NCBI GenBank assembly: GCA_022579005.1
Contig: MU401568.1
Location: 55,936 to 119,935 of the forward strand
DNA length: 64,000 nucleotides
Reading direction: 5' to 3'
Source: Poronia punctata
Taxonomy: Eukaryota > Ascomycota > Sordariomycetes > Xylariales > Xylariaceae
The stretch's first letter is position 1. Every line of letters begins with the position of its first letter. Both the position numbers and the translations under genes were made by a program. This document shows, piece by piece, positions 11,992-23,458 of the stretch. The notes under the pieces are model-generated. The model worked only from the letters and a program-made list of their open reading frames with translations, ran no database searches and was not told the origin of the DNA.

Positions 11992-13998
11992 ATGGCGTCT
12001 GCAGACGAGCTCAAGACTTTGGGCAACAATGCCATGGCCGCAAAGAACTTCGATGAGGCCATGTGAGTTCTCTTCCATCCCCTTGGTGCACTTACGGGCT
12101 TGCTCAAGTGTCAAACTCCGATCTGCTAACATATTGCAGAGATGCTTTTACCAAGGCCATCGAACTAGCCCCCACAAATCATGTCCTTTACAGCAACCGT
12201 TCGGCTGCCTATGCCTCCAAGAAAGACTGGACCAGTGCCCTTCAAGATGCCGAGAAAACTACAGAGATCAAGCCTGACTGGCCACGAGGCTGGGGTCGCA
12301 AAGGTGCTGCTCTTCACGGCGCAGGAAAGCTGGTCGAAGCCCACGACGCCTATGAGAAAGGCTTGGAGCTCGACCCCAACAATGCCGGCCTGAAGAACTC
12401 CATGGCTTCTGTCGACAGGGCTATGGAGCAAGAGGCATCCAGTAAGTTGATCATCCCGACGCCATTATCAACTATCGCACTAACATGATGGACACAGGTG
12501 GTTCCGGTGGCTTCGGTGGCGGCGATCCCATGGGAGGTCTGGGTAATATGCTTAGCGACCCAGGCCTTCTGCAGAAGCTGATGGCCAACCCCAAGACCAG
12601 TGGTTACTTTGCCGACCCGTCGTTTATCGCCAAGCTCCAGTCGATACAAAAGAACCCCGGGAATACCCAGGAACTGTTCAGTGACCCTCGAATGATTCAG
12701 GTACTCGGTGTCGCCATGGGCGTAGACATGGACATGCGAATGCCCGAGGATATGCCCGGTGGCGCACCATCGTCAGGTGCCAAGGAAGCAGAGGAGGATG
12801 TCGAGATGCCCGATCGACCACAGTCGACTAGCCGGTCCACGTCTACCAAGGCACCCGAACCGGAACGTGCACCCGAACCGGAGGCTGGGCTGGACGAGGA
12901 AGCGCTTCAGAAGAAGCAAGCGAAAGAACAAGCCGACAAGGAGAAAGCGCTGGGCACGGAACAGTACAAGAAGCGAAACTTTGACGAGGCCATCAGCCAT
13001 TACAACAAGGCCTGGGAACTTCACAAGGATATCACCTATTTGAACAACCTGGCGGCAGCCTACTTGGAGAAGGGTGATTATCAGAAATGCATTGAAACGT
13101 GCACGCAAGCGATCGAGGAGGGGCGCTCAATCTACGCCGACTTCAAGATGATTGCCAAGTCGTACGCTCGTATCGGAACCGCATATGAGAAGTCGGGCGA
13201 CTTGACCTCGGCAATCGAGAACTACCAGAAGTCTCTTACGGAACACCGAACGGCCGACACGGTCAACAAGCTCCGCGCCGCTGAGCGCAAGAAGATCGAG
13301 GCCGAGAAGCAAGCTTACATCGATCCGGCCAAGGCGGAAGAGGCACGTGAAGAGGGAAACAAGAAATTCAAGGAACAAGACTTCCCAGGCGCCGTTGCGG
13401 CGTATTCCGAGATGATCAAGCGTTCCCCAGAAGACCCGCGTGGCTATAGCAACCGTGCTGCCGCATTTGTCAAGCTCTTCGAGTTCCCCAGTGCGCTCGA
13501 GGACTGCAACACAGCTATCAAGAAGGACGCCAAATTCATCCGTGCCTACATTCGAAAGGCGCAGATTTACTTTGGCATGAAGAAATACTCCGAGTGTATC
13601 GATGCCTGCGACGAGGCTTCCGTGGTGGATAAGGAGCATTACAACAATGCCAACTCACGTGAGATCGAGCAACAACAGCAAAAGGCCATTGGGGCCATGT
13701 ATTCCGCTCGAGAGAACGAGACGCCTGAACAGACCCGGGAGCGTCTGTCGAACGACCCAGAGGTGAGTTATATCTAGCAGATTTCCGAAAGTCGACATCT
13801 TCTACATGGAATGTTGCGAATGAACGGCTGCTAACTCTGAGATTCCAGATCGTGCGCATCATGCAAGACCCTGTCATGCAGGCTATCTTGTCACAGGCTC
13901 AGTCGGACCCCGCTGCTCTCCGAGAGCATATGCGAAACCCGGCCGTGGCAAGCAATATCCGTAAACTGATTGCTGCTGGTCTTATTCGCGTGGGTTAA
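11992..13998 (+). CDS. STI1: Hsp70/Hsp90 organising co-chaperone STI1 (HOP)
   Basis: Scaffold that passes client proteins from Hsp70 to Hsp90 in the cytosol. Exons 11992-12062, 12140-12441, 12498-13762 and 13849-13998 keep phase and give 595 residues, close to the 589 of yeast Sti1. The order is TPR1 (from ADELKTLGNNAMAAKNFDEA), a Gly-rich linker, a first STI1/DP domain (MLSDPGLLQKLMANPKT), an acidic/Pro linker, TPR2A (from KALGTEQYKKRNFDEAISHY), TPR2B (EEGNKKFKEQDFPGAVAAYS) and a C-terminal STI1/DP2 domain (IVRIMQDPVMQAILSQAQSD). The start follows the first TPR helix directly, as in homologues. The 56-nt second intron removes an in-frame stop and joins a Ser/Gly linker. Confidence 0.97.
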
Positions 13999-14431
13999 AA
14001 TTAGAGAAAGCAACGGGATGAGGGAAAATATGGGAGGCGTTTACAGGAGCTTGGTTTTGACGTTGCCCGGTACTTGAATGGTTTCACATGTTTCACATAT
14101 ACATACATACCTTTACGCGACGACGACGATGAAGAGGATGGATGGACGGCAATCAATTTCATGTTGCTGGGACCCGAAAAAAGTGCACATTGTGGTACAG
14201 TATGACGTCATCTGTATTATGCTGGGACTGGTCACTGTGGTTAGTTACCTAGTCTACGGCTTAATTGATTAATCAAAAAAATGTTAATTCGAGGCCTTGT
14301 TCGGCTTTGTCCTTGTCCTGGGGATCTTCATGTAGTATCTGAACGGAAGGTTAGGTATGAATAAAGTAATGATATTATATATTTAGTTGTGTTTGTCAAC
14401 TCGTGTCTGATATCTCTCCCCCTTATTCCGA
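13999..14431. other. Intergenic between convergent genes
   Basis: Three-prime flanks of STI1 and of the Zn2Cys6 gene. A short ATACATACAT run at about 14099-14110; nothing else seen. Confidence 0.6.
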
Positions 14432-16542
14432 TCAAACTAACAGAGAGCAGCGACCCAATAGACTAAAACACGTCGCAATATCACACATCTGCGGATCAAC
14501 AAAACATCGACCTCTATGCTCCCACAGGTTTTGCATGATATTCAAAGCTTCCTTCACGGTACCAAAGATCTTCATATCGCCCATGTCGTCGACGAGACGG
14601 ACGCAGAATTCCTGATCCCCGGCCTCGAGAACCAGGCAACCGGTAACGGCAAAGGGCCAGACCAAAGTGCGCAGCGCCAACGGCGAGTGCAGACGGCGGA
14701 AGAGCTCGAGCGTCTCCCGCACGCTGGCCTGGATCTCGGGCAATGCCGGGTTGAGGCCGGACGCGACGACGATCAGATACGTGATTGTGGCCTGGGCCCA
14801 GATGCGCGTGTGTAGGTTCGCGGCGGCGGCGGCGGACGTGTGGGCTTCTGATTCGGCCATTAGGATGTTGAAGCCTGCGAAGGGGGTTAGGGGCGGTCGG
14901 GCGGAGGGGTCTGTATTTCTATTTCTGTTTTTTTGAACGCTGTCGGCCGGACAGTGTTGCATGGGGGTGGTGGAAGACTCGTCGAGTCCGAGTTCGAGTT
15001 CGAGAGTGTTGATGCGTGCTTGGATACGCTCTTGGATGGCGCAGGCGCGACGGACGAGTTCGATGGTGGAGAGGGATGTCTCGGCTTGTTGGGCGCGCTT
15101 CCAGGCTGCTAGCTCGGCCACGGCTGCTATTTCGAGCATGGCCCAGCTGTGACATCCCACATACTCGTCTAGATGGATGATGGGCGTCTCGCCGGAGAGG
15201 AGTTCCGCGTGGTATTTCCGGAGGCGGGGGGCCGTGCCCGTTGCCGTGGCGGCTACGATGTCGATCCAGAGGAGATAGGCGGTGTAGAAGCGGTAGGCGG
15301 ACTGGTCGGATGTGAGGATGTGTCTGTTGGGGCCGAGGGGGATTCTTTTGAATGGGAAGCTGATTCGGTCTAGGATAGCGGACCAGGGATTCGCGACGTC
15401 GTCGTCGGTGTCGGTGTTGACGTTGGCGTGATGAGTGATTACCTGGTCGAACAAGGCGACCGCTGCGTCGTGGTGACATTCCCAGTTGGCCGTGTCGGCC
15501 ATGACGACCTCGAATTGGAGGAGTTGGATGACGCTCTGCATGCAGCTCACGGCGTCGCGGAAGGCGTTGGCCACGCCGCGCGAAGACAGCGCCGCGATGT
15601 CTTCCTGCAAAGCCTTGAGGGAGATCTCCTGCTGCGCCTGCAACTCGGCCCAGCTGGCGCGGCAGCACCCGCCGTGCGTGCCGTCGGCGGCGTCGAGCAT
15701 GACGGCGTATAGCCAGCTGGCCAGCGCCAGGGCCGTGTGGAAGAGGGCGCGGTTCTTCATCAGCAGGACCAGGATCCAGCCCCGGCTCGATTCCAGGAGG
15801 CAGGGGCGGTAGAAGGGGAAGAGGAAGGGCACGACGTAGTCTAGGTAGATCATCGTCATGGTCACTTCCATCTCGGACCTGTCTTCGGGGAAGGAGTTGA
15901 CAGCCGAGGTTACCGCGTCGCGGATGGGGAGTTGCGCGATTGTCCCCGGGGAAGATGAAGAAGAAGGTTGAGACGAAGTGGGTGATTCTTCTGTCGATGT
16001 CTCGCTTTCCGGCCTAGCGGTATTGTTATTGCTATTGCTGTTGCCATTGCTATCACCACTACTACTACTACTCATTCCGCCGGTTTCGTCTTCTTCACTA
16101 GTAGACGACGTGGGGTTTCCCGTAGTACCGCCCATCACATGATCTTGATCGGACGACTGATTTGCTTGCGCCTCTTTTCGTGTCTGCGTTGGGGTGGGAG
16201 GAGAGGGATCTTCCACGTCAGGCATCCTGGCCCATCTGCGCTCCCTCCTCTCCATGGCCCTCCGCTTCACCATGGCCTTGAGCTCGTCGGCCATCTTCTT
16301 CTCGCGCGCCCCGCCATCGAACCAGTCGGGCTTGGCGTCGCTGTACTGACAGACAATCTCTAGCGATTGGCACGTGGCGCAGACGGGCCGTGCCTCGTCG
16401 CACTTCTTGCGCCGTACTCTACATGTCCAGCATCCTGATGATGACGCGACCAAGTCAGCAAATATGTGCAGGGAAGATGGGATGAGATGGTGGACAAGAG
16501 GACAGACGTGCCCTGTGAACTCCGGAGCTTGACCGCAGTCAT
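14432..16542 (-). CDS. Zn(2)Cys(6) fungal transcription factor
   Basis: A fungus-specific binuclear zinc-cluster regulator; target genes unknown. The cluster is complete with spacing C-x2-C-x6-C-x6-C-x2-C-x6-C (GCWTCRVRRKKCDE...), followed by a basic helical linker, a Ser/Asn/Thr-rich region and a roughly 450-residue helical middle-homology region of the kind found in fungal_trans_2 proteins. The zinc-cluster frame has no ATG between the nearest upstream stop and the cluster. A short first exon, 16542-16512, starting ATG ACT GCG and joined to 16434-14432 by a GC-AG intron, restores a start (MTAVKLRSSQGCWTC) and gives 677 residues. That first exon is my inference; a different upstream exon remains possible. 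The neighbouring CTR copper transporter lies about 0.9 kb upstream of its start on the same strand; no regulatory link can be claimed. Confidence 0.82.
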
Positions 16543-17483
16543 GTCTTGATTAAATAACTGGCTTAGGCAGGGTATTTTCAACTCAACGTTAGGTTAATAC
16601 CCGACTGATATATATAAAAGAATAGGTACCACTTGTAACGATTCACTATGAGGCAGTGTCATGGTTGATGTGATATCTGCTTATTTATCAGTCAGATCCC
16701 CTGATCTATTATTATAAACTTGACCGGATGTGGTCAAAGCTGAATATATTGTATTAATAAGCTACTGTGACTACCTGATACATATGTAAGTTGAGAGCCA
16801 TGCTCTAAACCAGATGCGGGTAGACATCCTAGAAAACAGCCATGTTCTAGACCGAAGATGGGTAAAAGTTCTCGGCATCCCAGAAACCAGAGCCAAGGTT
16901 GAAGAATAAAAAATGCAGTTAAAGGGGCTCGTGTCATCCGTTATTTTCCCCTTATCCTTGTGAGGTACCAGTTATCCTAGGACCTAGTCTCATCCTACTA
17001 GATCTTTATTAAACTTTGCATCACTACATATCAGCAATGTTCGTGGTCTCATCCGAGGGGATGTGATGGATGAGGGCACGCGGTCAGGATATTTGTACGT
17101 GTATATTCATGTCGTCTTCTCATGTCTATTTAGGCCTGTGAGCAGACACCTTAACTGACTGAACGTACCGACGTACCGGTATAAATACAGCCAAAGACAC
17201 CAAAAATAATACATTGAGAGATTTACCCAACTGTCAACCCCAGCAAAATTGACGAGCTCAACTGAAAATCTTTTGTCTTTCCTTTCCTATTATTTGCCCA
17301 TTTCTCCCGTGGTGATGAGCCGGTGAGAATCCCATGTTTGTTTACCTCCTACCCGCAACAGCCGGTAGCTTCTTGAATGCCGCACGAACCAGTCACATTA
17401 TCGCCCCTTGAATCCTTCTAGTCAGCACAAGTCCATCGCAATTAGGTAAGGTACGCATATGACAAGGATGGGGTTCGGTGTAT
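16543..17483. other. Intergenic
   Basis: Upstream flank of the Zn2Cys6 gene and downstream flank of the copper transporter. A near-repeat of a 20-odd-base unit containing GCCATG(C/T)TCTA and A(A)ACCAGA lies around 16797-16860. No gene seen. Confidence 0.5.
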
Positions 17484-18215
17484 TTACCGAGGCTCTATCC
17501 TCTCCCAGTGAAATATAAACGATCCGATAAAGGCACCGATGACGATGCATATGATGATGTACCCGTTATAGTACATAGCCAACAACATGATCCAGTAAGC
17601 CGTCGCAAACTGGAGCGTATGCAACAGAGCGCGGACAGCCTGTTGCCCGACGCTCGGCCGAAGGGGGACAAAGGGCAACGACGCCATGGGGGACTCTTTC
17701 GGTATGAGCGATCCCGTGGCGGTCAAGGCGCTAGAGGCTCGCGAGGTGGCGTTGGCGAGAGAAGCGCCGGCCAGTTGATGCTGACGGACGAGATGTTGGT
17801 CGTAAGTCTTGGCTAATCGACGGAGGAACTCGAGAAAGACAACGAGGCCGATCACGCCTAGACAGAGGGCTGCGAATGCGCCCCTCGAGTGTATCTGCCA
17901 GGACTTGGAGAGGAAGCATGCGTTTATCGTCTCCCAGTTCCACAACATCTGACGCAGGTTGGTTAGCAAATCAATTGGAAATTGGGTACTTTTATTTCTC
18001 GCTCCTTGAGTCCTTACTGATATCTTGCAAGTGCCCATCATACTTTGCGCGCTGGACATGGTACTGTTCGCGGCGTCCGGTCCGCCAGTTGCATTCATCC
18101 CGCTTGCAATAGCTGAATCAGTCGGGGTCGGTAGGGAGCCCATAGGTGAAGATGTAGCATCCATGCTTTTGGACATTGCCGACAATCCTGACAACGATAA
18201 GATCCTCGAGGCCAT
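17484..18215 (-). CDS. CTR-family copper transporter
   Basis: Trimeric copper(I) importer of the plasma or vacuolar membrane. Exons 18215-18018 and 17948-17484 encode 220 residues, joined at ...MMGTCKIS/MLWNWETINACF. The N-terminal 60 residues are Met/Ser-rich (several Met-containing clusters such as STMSSAQSMMG), as in copper-binding ectodomains. WNWETINACFLSKSWQI is the conserved pre-TM1 segment. TM1 is about GAFAALCLGVIGLVVFLEF; TM2 carries the Met-x3-Met pore motif in YWIMLLAMYYNGY; TM3 carries the Gly-x3-Gly motif in IVIGAFIGSFIF. The first ATG of the frame (18215) is used. The structure fits the Ctr2/Ctr3-like fungal group; which membrane it sits in cannot be read from sequence. Confidence 0.92.
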   Translation of the reverse strand: MASRILSLSGLSAMSKSMDATSSPMGSLPTPTDSAIASGMNATGGPDAANSTMSSAQSMMGTCKISVRTQGARNKSTQFPIDLLTNLRQMLWNWETINACFLSKSWQIHSRGAFAALCLGVIGLVVFLEFLRRLAKTYDQHLVRQHQLAGASLANATSRASSALTATGSLIPKESPMASLPFVPLRPSVGQQAVRALLHTLQFATAYWIMLLAMYYNGYIIICIVIGAFIGSFIFHWERIEPR

Positions 18216-19298
18216 GTTGTGGTTGAGCGAGAGGGTTTCAGATATAAGCTCACTCAATCAGCGGTTTAGATGGTGAGAGGAAAGAAGACAGGCCGTTCTC
18301 GAAATGTCAGGTTTGGTTGACATGGGTAATAATCCGGTTGGGTTTGCCTTCGATAAGAGTCTGATCGGCGGTGCATCTCTTTGTCCAAGGCCAGCAGACA
18401 AAGAGAATAGGTGTTTCGCCTCAGAAGAAGGGATGCCCCCGAGGCGTCATGATAGGCGAGAACTCAAAGGACAATGAGCCGAGGGTGAGGGTATTCCAAA
18501 TTAAGCCCACAAAGCTTCTGCGAGGCATCGGCCCCGGGAAAAGCCCGTTTTGGATCACCTTTGACTCGGCTATTTTTGGCTCTTACCTACCACGGTAAAT
18601 CGGTACCGATTCGAAGCTTTATTCAAGGTGGCGTGGGAGTTAGTCCATGCCTTTTTATTGTTCTTTTGATCACTGCAGTCGGGTCGGGTCTCATGCTCCT
18701 GGAAGTCGGACGCATTGTTTTTTTTATCCCCCGTCAGACGATTTGCTACACAAACTTGAAGTTGCATGACAACATGATGATTTCTAAGACTGATTCAGCA
18801 GATAATGAACTCGCTTCGCTAGGCATTTTTGTAGCCGAGCCCGTCTCGTACCTAAGGTAAGTACCTAAAAGCATTAACTGTGTCGCCTTCCTTGTCTATT
18901 GTCTAGACGTGAAGCATACCTCCTATCATGCCTCCTTCCCTCCTAAATCGGTTAATACACTTGGCATGTACATACGGCCATTATGATCTCGATGGCAAGA
19001 GCTACCTATGGGGTCTCACCGGGTAACAAGCGCAGGGTCGAGGGAGTGAAGTCCTTAGGTGCGTTTCCCATTGGGATCCTGATTCGTCTCTTTTTAACTC
19101 CATTCTATGTAGTAAAACTGAAAGATGACCCAATAAAAATATCATTTCGATGTTTGACTATATACGCGCGTTAAGATGGCGAGTATATTGCTACGGTACC
19201 TATCATGCACCCAGAAAGCCCGGAACAGGCAGTGTTAGGATATGACTGTGTTTTAATCAAGATTCTTCTATATATTCTTTATAAGCCCAGACCTGCCA
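18216..19298. other. Intergenic between two minus-strand genes
   Basis: Promoter side of the copper transporter and 3' flank of the lyase. Short open frames exist but none shows a domain or splice-consistent extension. No notable repeats beyond single GGTACC-like motifs. Confidence 0.5.
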
Positions 19299-22046
19299 TC
19301 AGAGGGCATATCCCACCTGGGCCAAATCTTCTATCGCAGCCGATCCGTAGAGAGCGACATCGTTGGTAGAGATCCAATCCGCTTCGTCTACTGGCGCTAG
19401 GACTTCACTGCCATTCAACCCCACACTTGTCCAAGGCAGCGTCGGTAGAAACCCGTCTGTGTTCAAAAACTCGTCCCAAGCTCTCGCAGCAAGCGTGTCG
19501 TTTCCTAGCCTCTTTGCCGCGTACGCCGTCAGACGCGAGTGTCCTTGGCGAAGGCTCACATTACCAAACGACTTTCCATACCGCGCCGTCTGCTCGGCCG
19601 CCCCGGCCCCATAGTAATAGCAGTATTCCAGCCAGGCCTTGTCAAAGGCCTCGGGCAAGTCATCGCCGAGATACTCGGTGATCTGGGCGATTATCTCGGG
19701 CAATCCGAAGCTGGCTGAGAGGTGCGAGACGGCCACATCCCCCTTGTTATCAGCGTCGGTGGCCGGCGGCTTGACGTCTCCCGTGTAGACGTTATACAAG
19801 CCGACGCCGGTGACGAAGCCGTTCTTGAGCGAGGCGATGCCATGCATGGTGGCGTTGAGCTTCGATCTAGCCTCCTCCCACCGCGGACCACGCCGCTCCC
19901 ACTCGATTAGCCAGATAGCGGCGAGTCCGGAGAAGTCGATCCCTAAATCGAGGTCGATGGCTTCCGGGTCGGGCACGTACGTGCCATTGTCCTCACGCAC
20001 CTTGCGCCGGGGGTCGACAGTCAGAAATGTCTTGTCGGCGTCCATGAGATTGTGTAGAAGCTCGCCAACGCGCTCATCACCACCCGAAATATAGTAGAAG
20101 ATCTGCCGGAAGATTGGAGTCGATACTCGGATCTGCTTCGCACTGTCGCCCCAATGCTGCACGCCATGGCGCGTGCCGAAGCCGCTGTATGGGCCGAGGT
20201 GGTACACGTCCACTTCGCTCGTGTGGCGCACGTGAGCTTCGGCAAACCTATATACGTCGGCGCGGCCGGTGCGCAGGAAGTAATTCCAGAAGAACAAGTC
20301 GGGCGACAACTCCGAGTTGTCCCATGCGTAGCCGCCTACGTCGTAGCGCCAGACATGTCTGTCTGTATCGTACGTGTGCATAAAGTCGCCATAGTCCCAG
20401 AAGCCGTACCATCTGCGCTGCTCTACCTGGCCTTGGTAGAACTTGTTGAGGAAATCCAGATGTGTCTCGATTGTCTTGACGGCTTCAGATGTGTTTGGTG
20501 ACTTGCTGGGCACGTCCCAATACGTCCCCGCCGCTTGGGTCCCTTTGATGTATTCGGGCTGGGCGACTAACATCGGCGGGTTATTCACGACTTTGGTCAA
20601 CGCTGCTAACTCATCTGACGACGGCGTGCTCTCGAAAAGTCGAATGAAGATCTCATTACTCCGGCCGATACCTCGCGGGGTGTTATAGTCGTCTTCGTAG
20701 TCTTCGTAGGTAATCTCCAGCGCATCCAACTGCTTTTCGTACGTATCCTCTCCCAACCCGTCATGAAACTGGCGCAGATCCATCGGCTCCGCAGACGGGC
20801 TATACAGCCAAAGTGTGATCTGGCCTGAATCCGAAGCGGCATTGGACACATCGATTCCCGTCGGATATCTCTTCCAGAAATCGCGGAGTCCGACGGCTAG
20901 GCCGCCCTTGGTAGCGCCTCCGAGATAGGCCAGACCACCCGCGCGTGTACTGCCTGGTATCTTCACCCAGCCTTGGCCGACCTTCGTCCTCTTCTTCAAC
21001 GTAAACCCGTCCGGTGAGAGCTGTGCTAGGCTATAATCGTTCCAGGTCGGAATCCACTGGAGCCTTGAGCTGACCCTCTCATCCCAAGTCACCAAGTCGG
21101 GCGTCTTCCGCCCATTGAATTGCGCAACGCGAACTTCCTCTCCGGGGTCCCGCCGTAGACCAGTTATACCTTGAACAGCTTCATTAAGGAATCCGCCTTC
21201 GACGCCAGAGATTCTTACATGGCGGTTGTATAACTCCTCGCCCGCAAGGGGCACATCGAATTGCAACCCGATCGCACTAATATAGTCTCGGTCCGCTTTC
21301 CCGTCGAACACGAGTGTGTGCACAGTCCTGATAGTATCCGAGCCGGCATACAGGTAGAACCTTACGGTAAAAGGGAGCCATGCATTGTGTTCAGCTGTAG
21401 ACTTCCCACCAGCGATCTGATGGACACCCCGGACCGTAACAACAGCCCTCACCGGCCCATCTTTCTCTATAGCAGTATTGTTGATCCGAGACTCGAACCG
21501 GTAGTACTCAACCCCTTTCTCAATATCGTCTACTTTAGACTGAGACCTCAGAACCAGCTTTCCATTCTTGCCGACTACTTTGCCACTTTCTGTTTCCAGA
21601 GAACTGACGAGACTGTTCCCCGACTTTGGAAAAGTAGCTTTAATCTTGCCCGTATCGACGATAATTTTATCTCTCGCCTCGTTAACCTTTATGCCCCCTT
21701 TCTGTCGAGGTTTCTCTCCCGGCGTGGCTGTAATTCTGTATTCCTCTGATACACTGTCACTGCCGGGAAGGGCATGACCGGTCCATTTGACGGAGCCGTC
21801 GGGCCAATACGAAGTAATCCAGGTCTGCAAATCCACCTCCTCACCACCGGACTCGGCGGTGAACCCGACTTTGTCTGCCGGGTACTTGCCTCGTGGCCAG
21901 GGTAAGCCGAAGGTGGTGCCGATGTGTAAGGGTGGTTTGTCTTCGAGCCATCTCACCTTGACACTGGTCACATCTGAGGGAAGGGGACCTTTCGCAGCAA
22001 CTAGACTGATGACGAGGGTCGCACAGGCCAACCAGTCTATATACAT
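19299..22046 (-). CDS. Secreted PL26-like rhamnogalacturonan exolyase (PcRGLX/YetA family)
   Basis: Predicted extracellular enzyme that attacks the rhamnogalacturonan-I backbone of pectin by beta-elimination, as characterised for Penicillium chrysogenum PcRGLX. Single exon, 915 residues. I start at the first ATG (22046); the N-terminus MYIDWLACATLVISLVAAKG is a plausible signal peptide. The N-terminal domain (VTSVKVRWLEDKPPLHIGTT, WPRGKYP, WPDGSVKWTGHA) matches the RIFT-barrel domain of the family, followed by a beta-sandwich region and a C-terminal alpha/alpha-toroid-like region rich in Trp and Tyr (YGFWDYGDFMHTYD, WRYDVGGYAWDNSE). Length agrees with the family. I could not assign catalytic residues by eye. 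No other pectinase genes sit beside it in this window. Confidence 0.85.
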   Translation of the reverse strand: MYIDWLACATLVISLVAAKGPLPSDVTSVKVRWLEDKPPLHIGTTFGLPWPRGKYPADKVGFTAESGGEEVDLQTWITSYWPDGSVKWTGHALPGSDSVSEEYRITATPGEKPRQKGGIKVNEARDKIIVDTGKIKATFPKSGNSLVSSLETESGKVVGKNGKLVLRSQSKVDDIEKGVEYYRFESRINNTAIEKDGPVRAVVTVRGVHQIAGGKSTAEHNAWLPFTVRFYLYAGSDTIRTVHTLVFDGKADRDYISAIGLQFDVPLAGEELYNRHVRISGVEGGFLNEAVQGITGLRRDPGEEVRVAQFNGRKTPDLVTWDERVSSRLQWIPTWNDYSLAQLSPDGFTLKKRTKVGQGWVKIPGSTRAGGLAYLGGATKGGLAVGLRDFWKRYPTGIDVSNAASDSGQITLWLYSPSAEPMDLRQFHDGLGEDTYEKQLDALEITYEDYEDDYNTPRGIGRSNEIFIRLFESTPSSDELAALTKVVNNPPMLVAQPEYIKGTQAAGTYWDVPSKSPNTSEAVKTIETHLDFLNKFYQGQVEQRRWYGFWDYGDFMHTYDTDRHVWRYDVGGYAWDNSELSPDLFFWNYFLRTGRADVYRFAEAHVRHTSEVDVYHLGPYSGFGTRHGVQHWGDSAKQIRVSTPIFRQIFYYISGGDERVGELLHNLMDADKTFLTVDPRRKVREDNGTYVPDPEAIDLDLGIDFSGLAAIWLIEWERRGPRWEEARSKLNATMHGIASLKNGFVTGVGLYNVYTGDVKPPATDADNKGDVAVSHLSASFGLPEIIAQITEYLGDDLPEAFDKAWLEYCYYYGAGAAEQTARYGKSFGNVSLRQGHSRLTAYAAKRLGNDTLAARAWDEFLNTDGFLPTLPWTSVGLNGSEVLAPVDEADWISTNDVALYGSAAIEDLAQVGYAL

Positions 22047-23426
22047 CCTACCTTCCTTTTCCACCGGCTAGCGCGGTTCTTTCAAAGGCGAGGGAAAGAG
22101 AAGGAAAATGTGGTTTCCGTTTCACCCTTCGTATCGCCCAGAGGCACAATAGAAGATGGAAGCGACACCAGAAAGGTCTGTTAGAACATATATCAGATTT
22201 TACTATTCCCTTCCCTTCCCCTTACCCCGCGGCGCACTCTTTCCCGGTTCCGCTTAAAAGGAAAAGACGACATTCTGCCAATTAATGGAACAATCGAATT
22301 CGAGTCTAGACGACCCCAATTCGTCCCTAAAAAGGCATTCGCCCTTGTCCTCGGCCGCCATTACCCCGAATTAGTAGAAATCTGAAAGGGCCAGTGAATG
22401 ATGACGTTTCTTTACTCCATCATTGAGAATATAAGATTCCGCTTAGTGGTAGGGATTGCGGGGGTTGGAGGCATCACGCAGGCTTGGCTAGATATTAACA
22501 ATCCTCACCTACCTACAATACCTAGTCTAGATAGATCATGGAGAGAGCCGAGCTGCTGGGTCACATACGATATATGTTAGTCGAACGAACCAGAGGTTAG
22601 AAGATGCAGCATATATGAGTAACTTGACGTAGTCGGTGTATGTGCCAATATTGGGGTCGTTGGAGAACCCCATCAGATTTGGGACTATACGATATACCGC
22701 GACCCTAGGGCCTACATAATTCCTACTATCCCGGTGTCCCACGATGTGTAGAGAACAAAGCATATCATATAAACAGACACCGAGGAGAAGCCATCAATAA
22801 GTAGTATTCAAAGGAACCGCGCCCCCTTTATAAATAATTTATCCACAGACCACAGACCACAGTCGCTCTGAAAAGTAATGATTCCAGATTGGGCAGAGTA
22901 GGACCATAGGACCGTACCCGGACCGAAGTTAAGCAGATGACCAAGCTTGATGTCTTGAAGTTCGTATCTGAAAAAAAGGCTTTCCTAGCTGCCAAATCTT
23001 CTCAACTCGTGCATCCCCAAGAGAAGAGATGAGAAGAGATGAGATACCTATAATTCAAACCCCCCCTCCAAAACCAAAAGGCCACCAAAGAGGATTCTCA
23101 CCTCATATTTCTCATGCTTGAGCTGCGGAACTTTTTTTTTGTTTTTTTTTTGTTGTCGCATTGTCCGTCTGTCTTCCCCGGCGTCTGACTGGTCTCATTG
23201 TATTCTTCGTATTATGTACCCGTTCGGATATAGTACGGGGTATACCGGTACCATGGGAATAAGTGGCTGGACGATGACTGGCGGAGGCGGAGGTGGAGGT
23301 GCGGCGACGGCGACGAAGTACGTGGGAGCCGCTGGGGTGATGATTATCGGGACTAGAGGGATGAAACACATCTCTTTTTTGGGGGTTTTTTTTTTGGTTT
23401 TCCTTGGTTGCTGGGAGAATGAGTGA

Positions 23427-23458
<32 letters not shown>

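Noticed and set aside
22890..22960. 5S rRNA-like words (GGACCATAGG, CCGAAGTTAAGC)
   Set aside because: The words are out of the usual order and spacing, and no closing stem or complete internal promoter can be drawn. A relic is possible, but there is not enough to call it.
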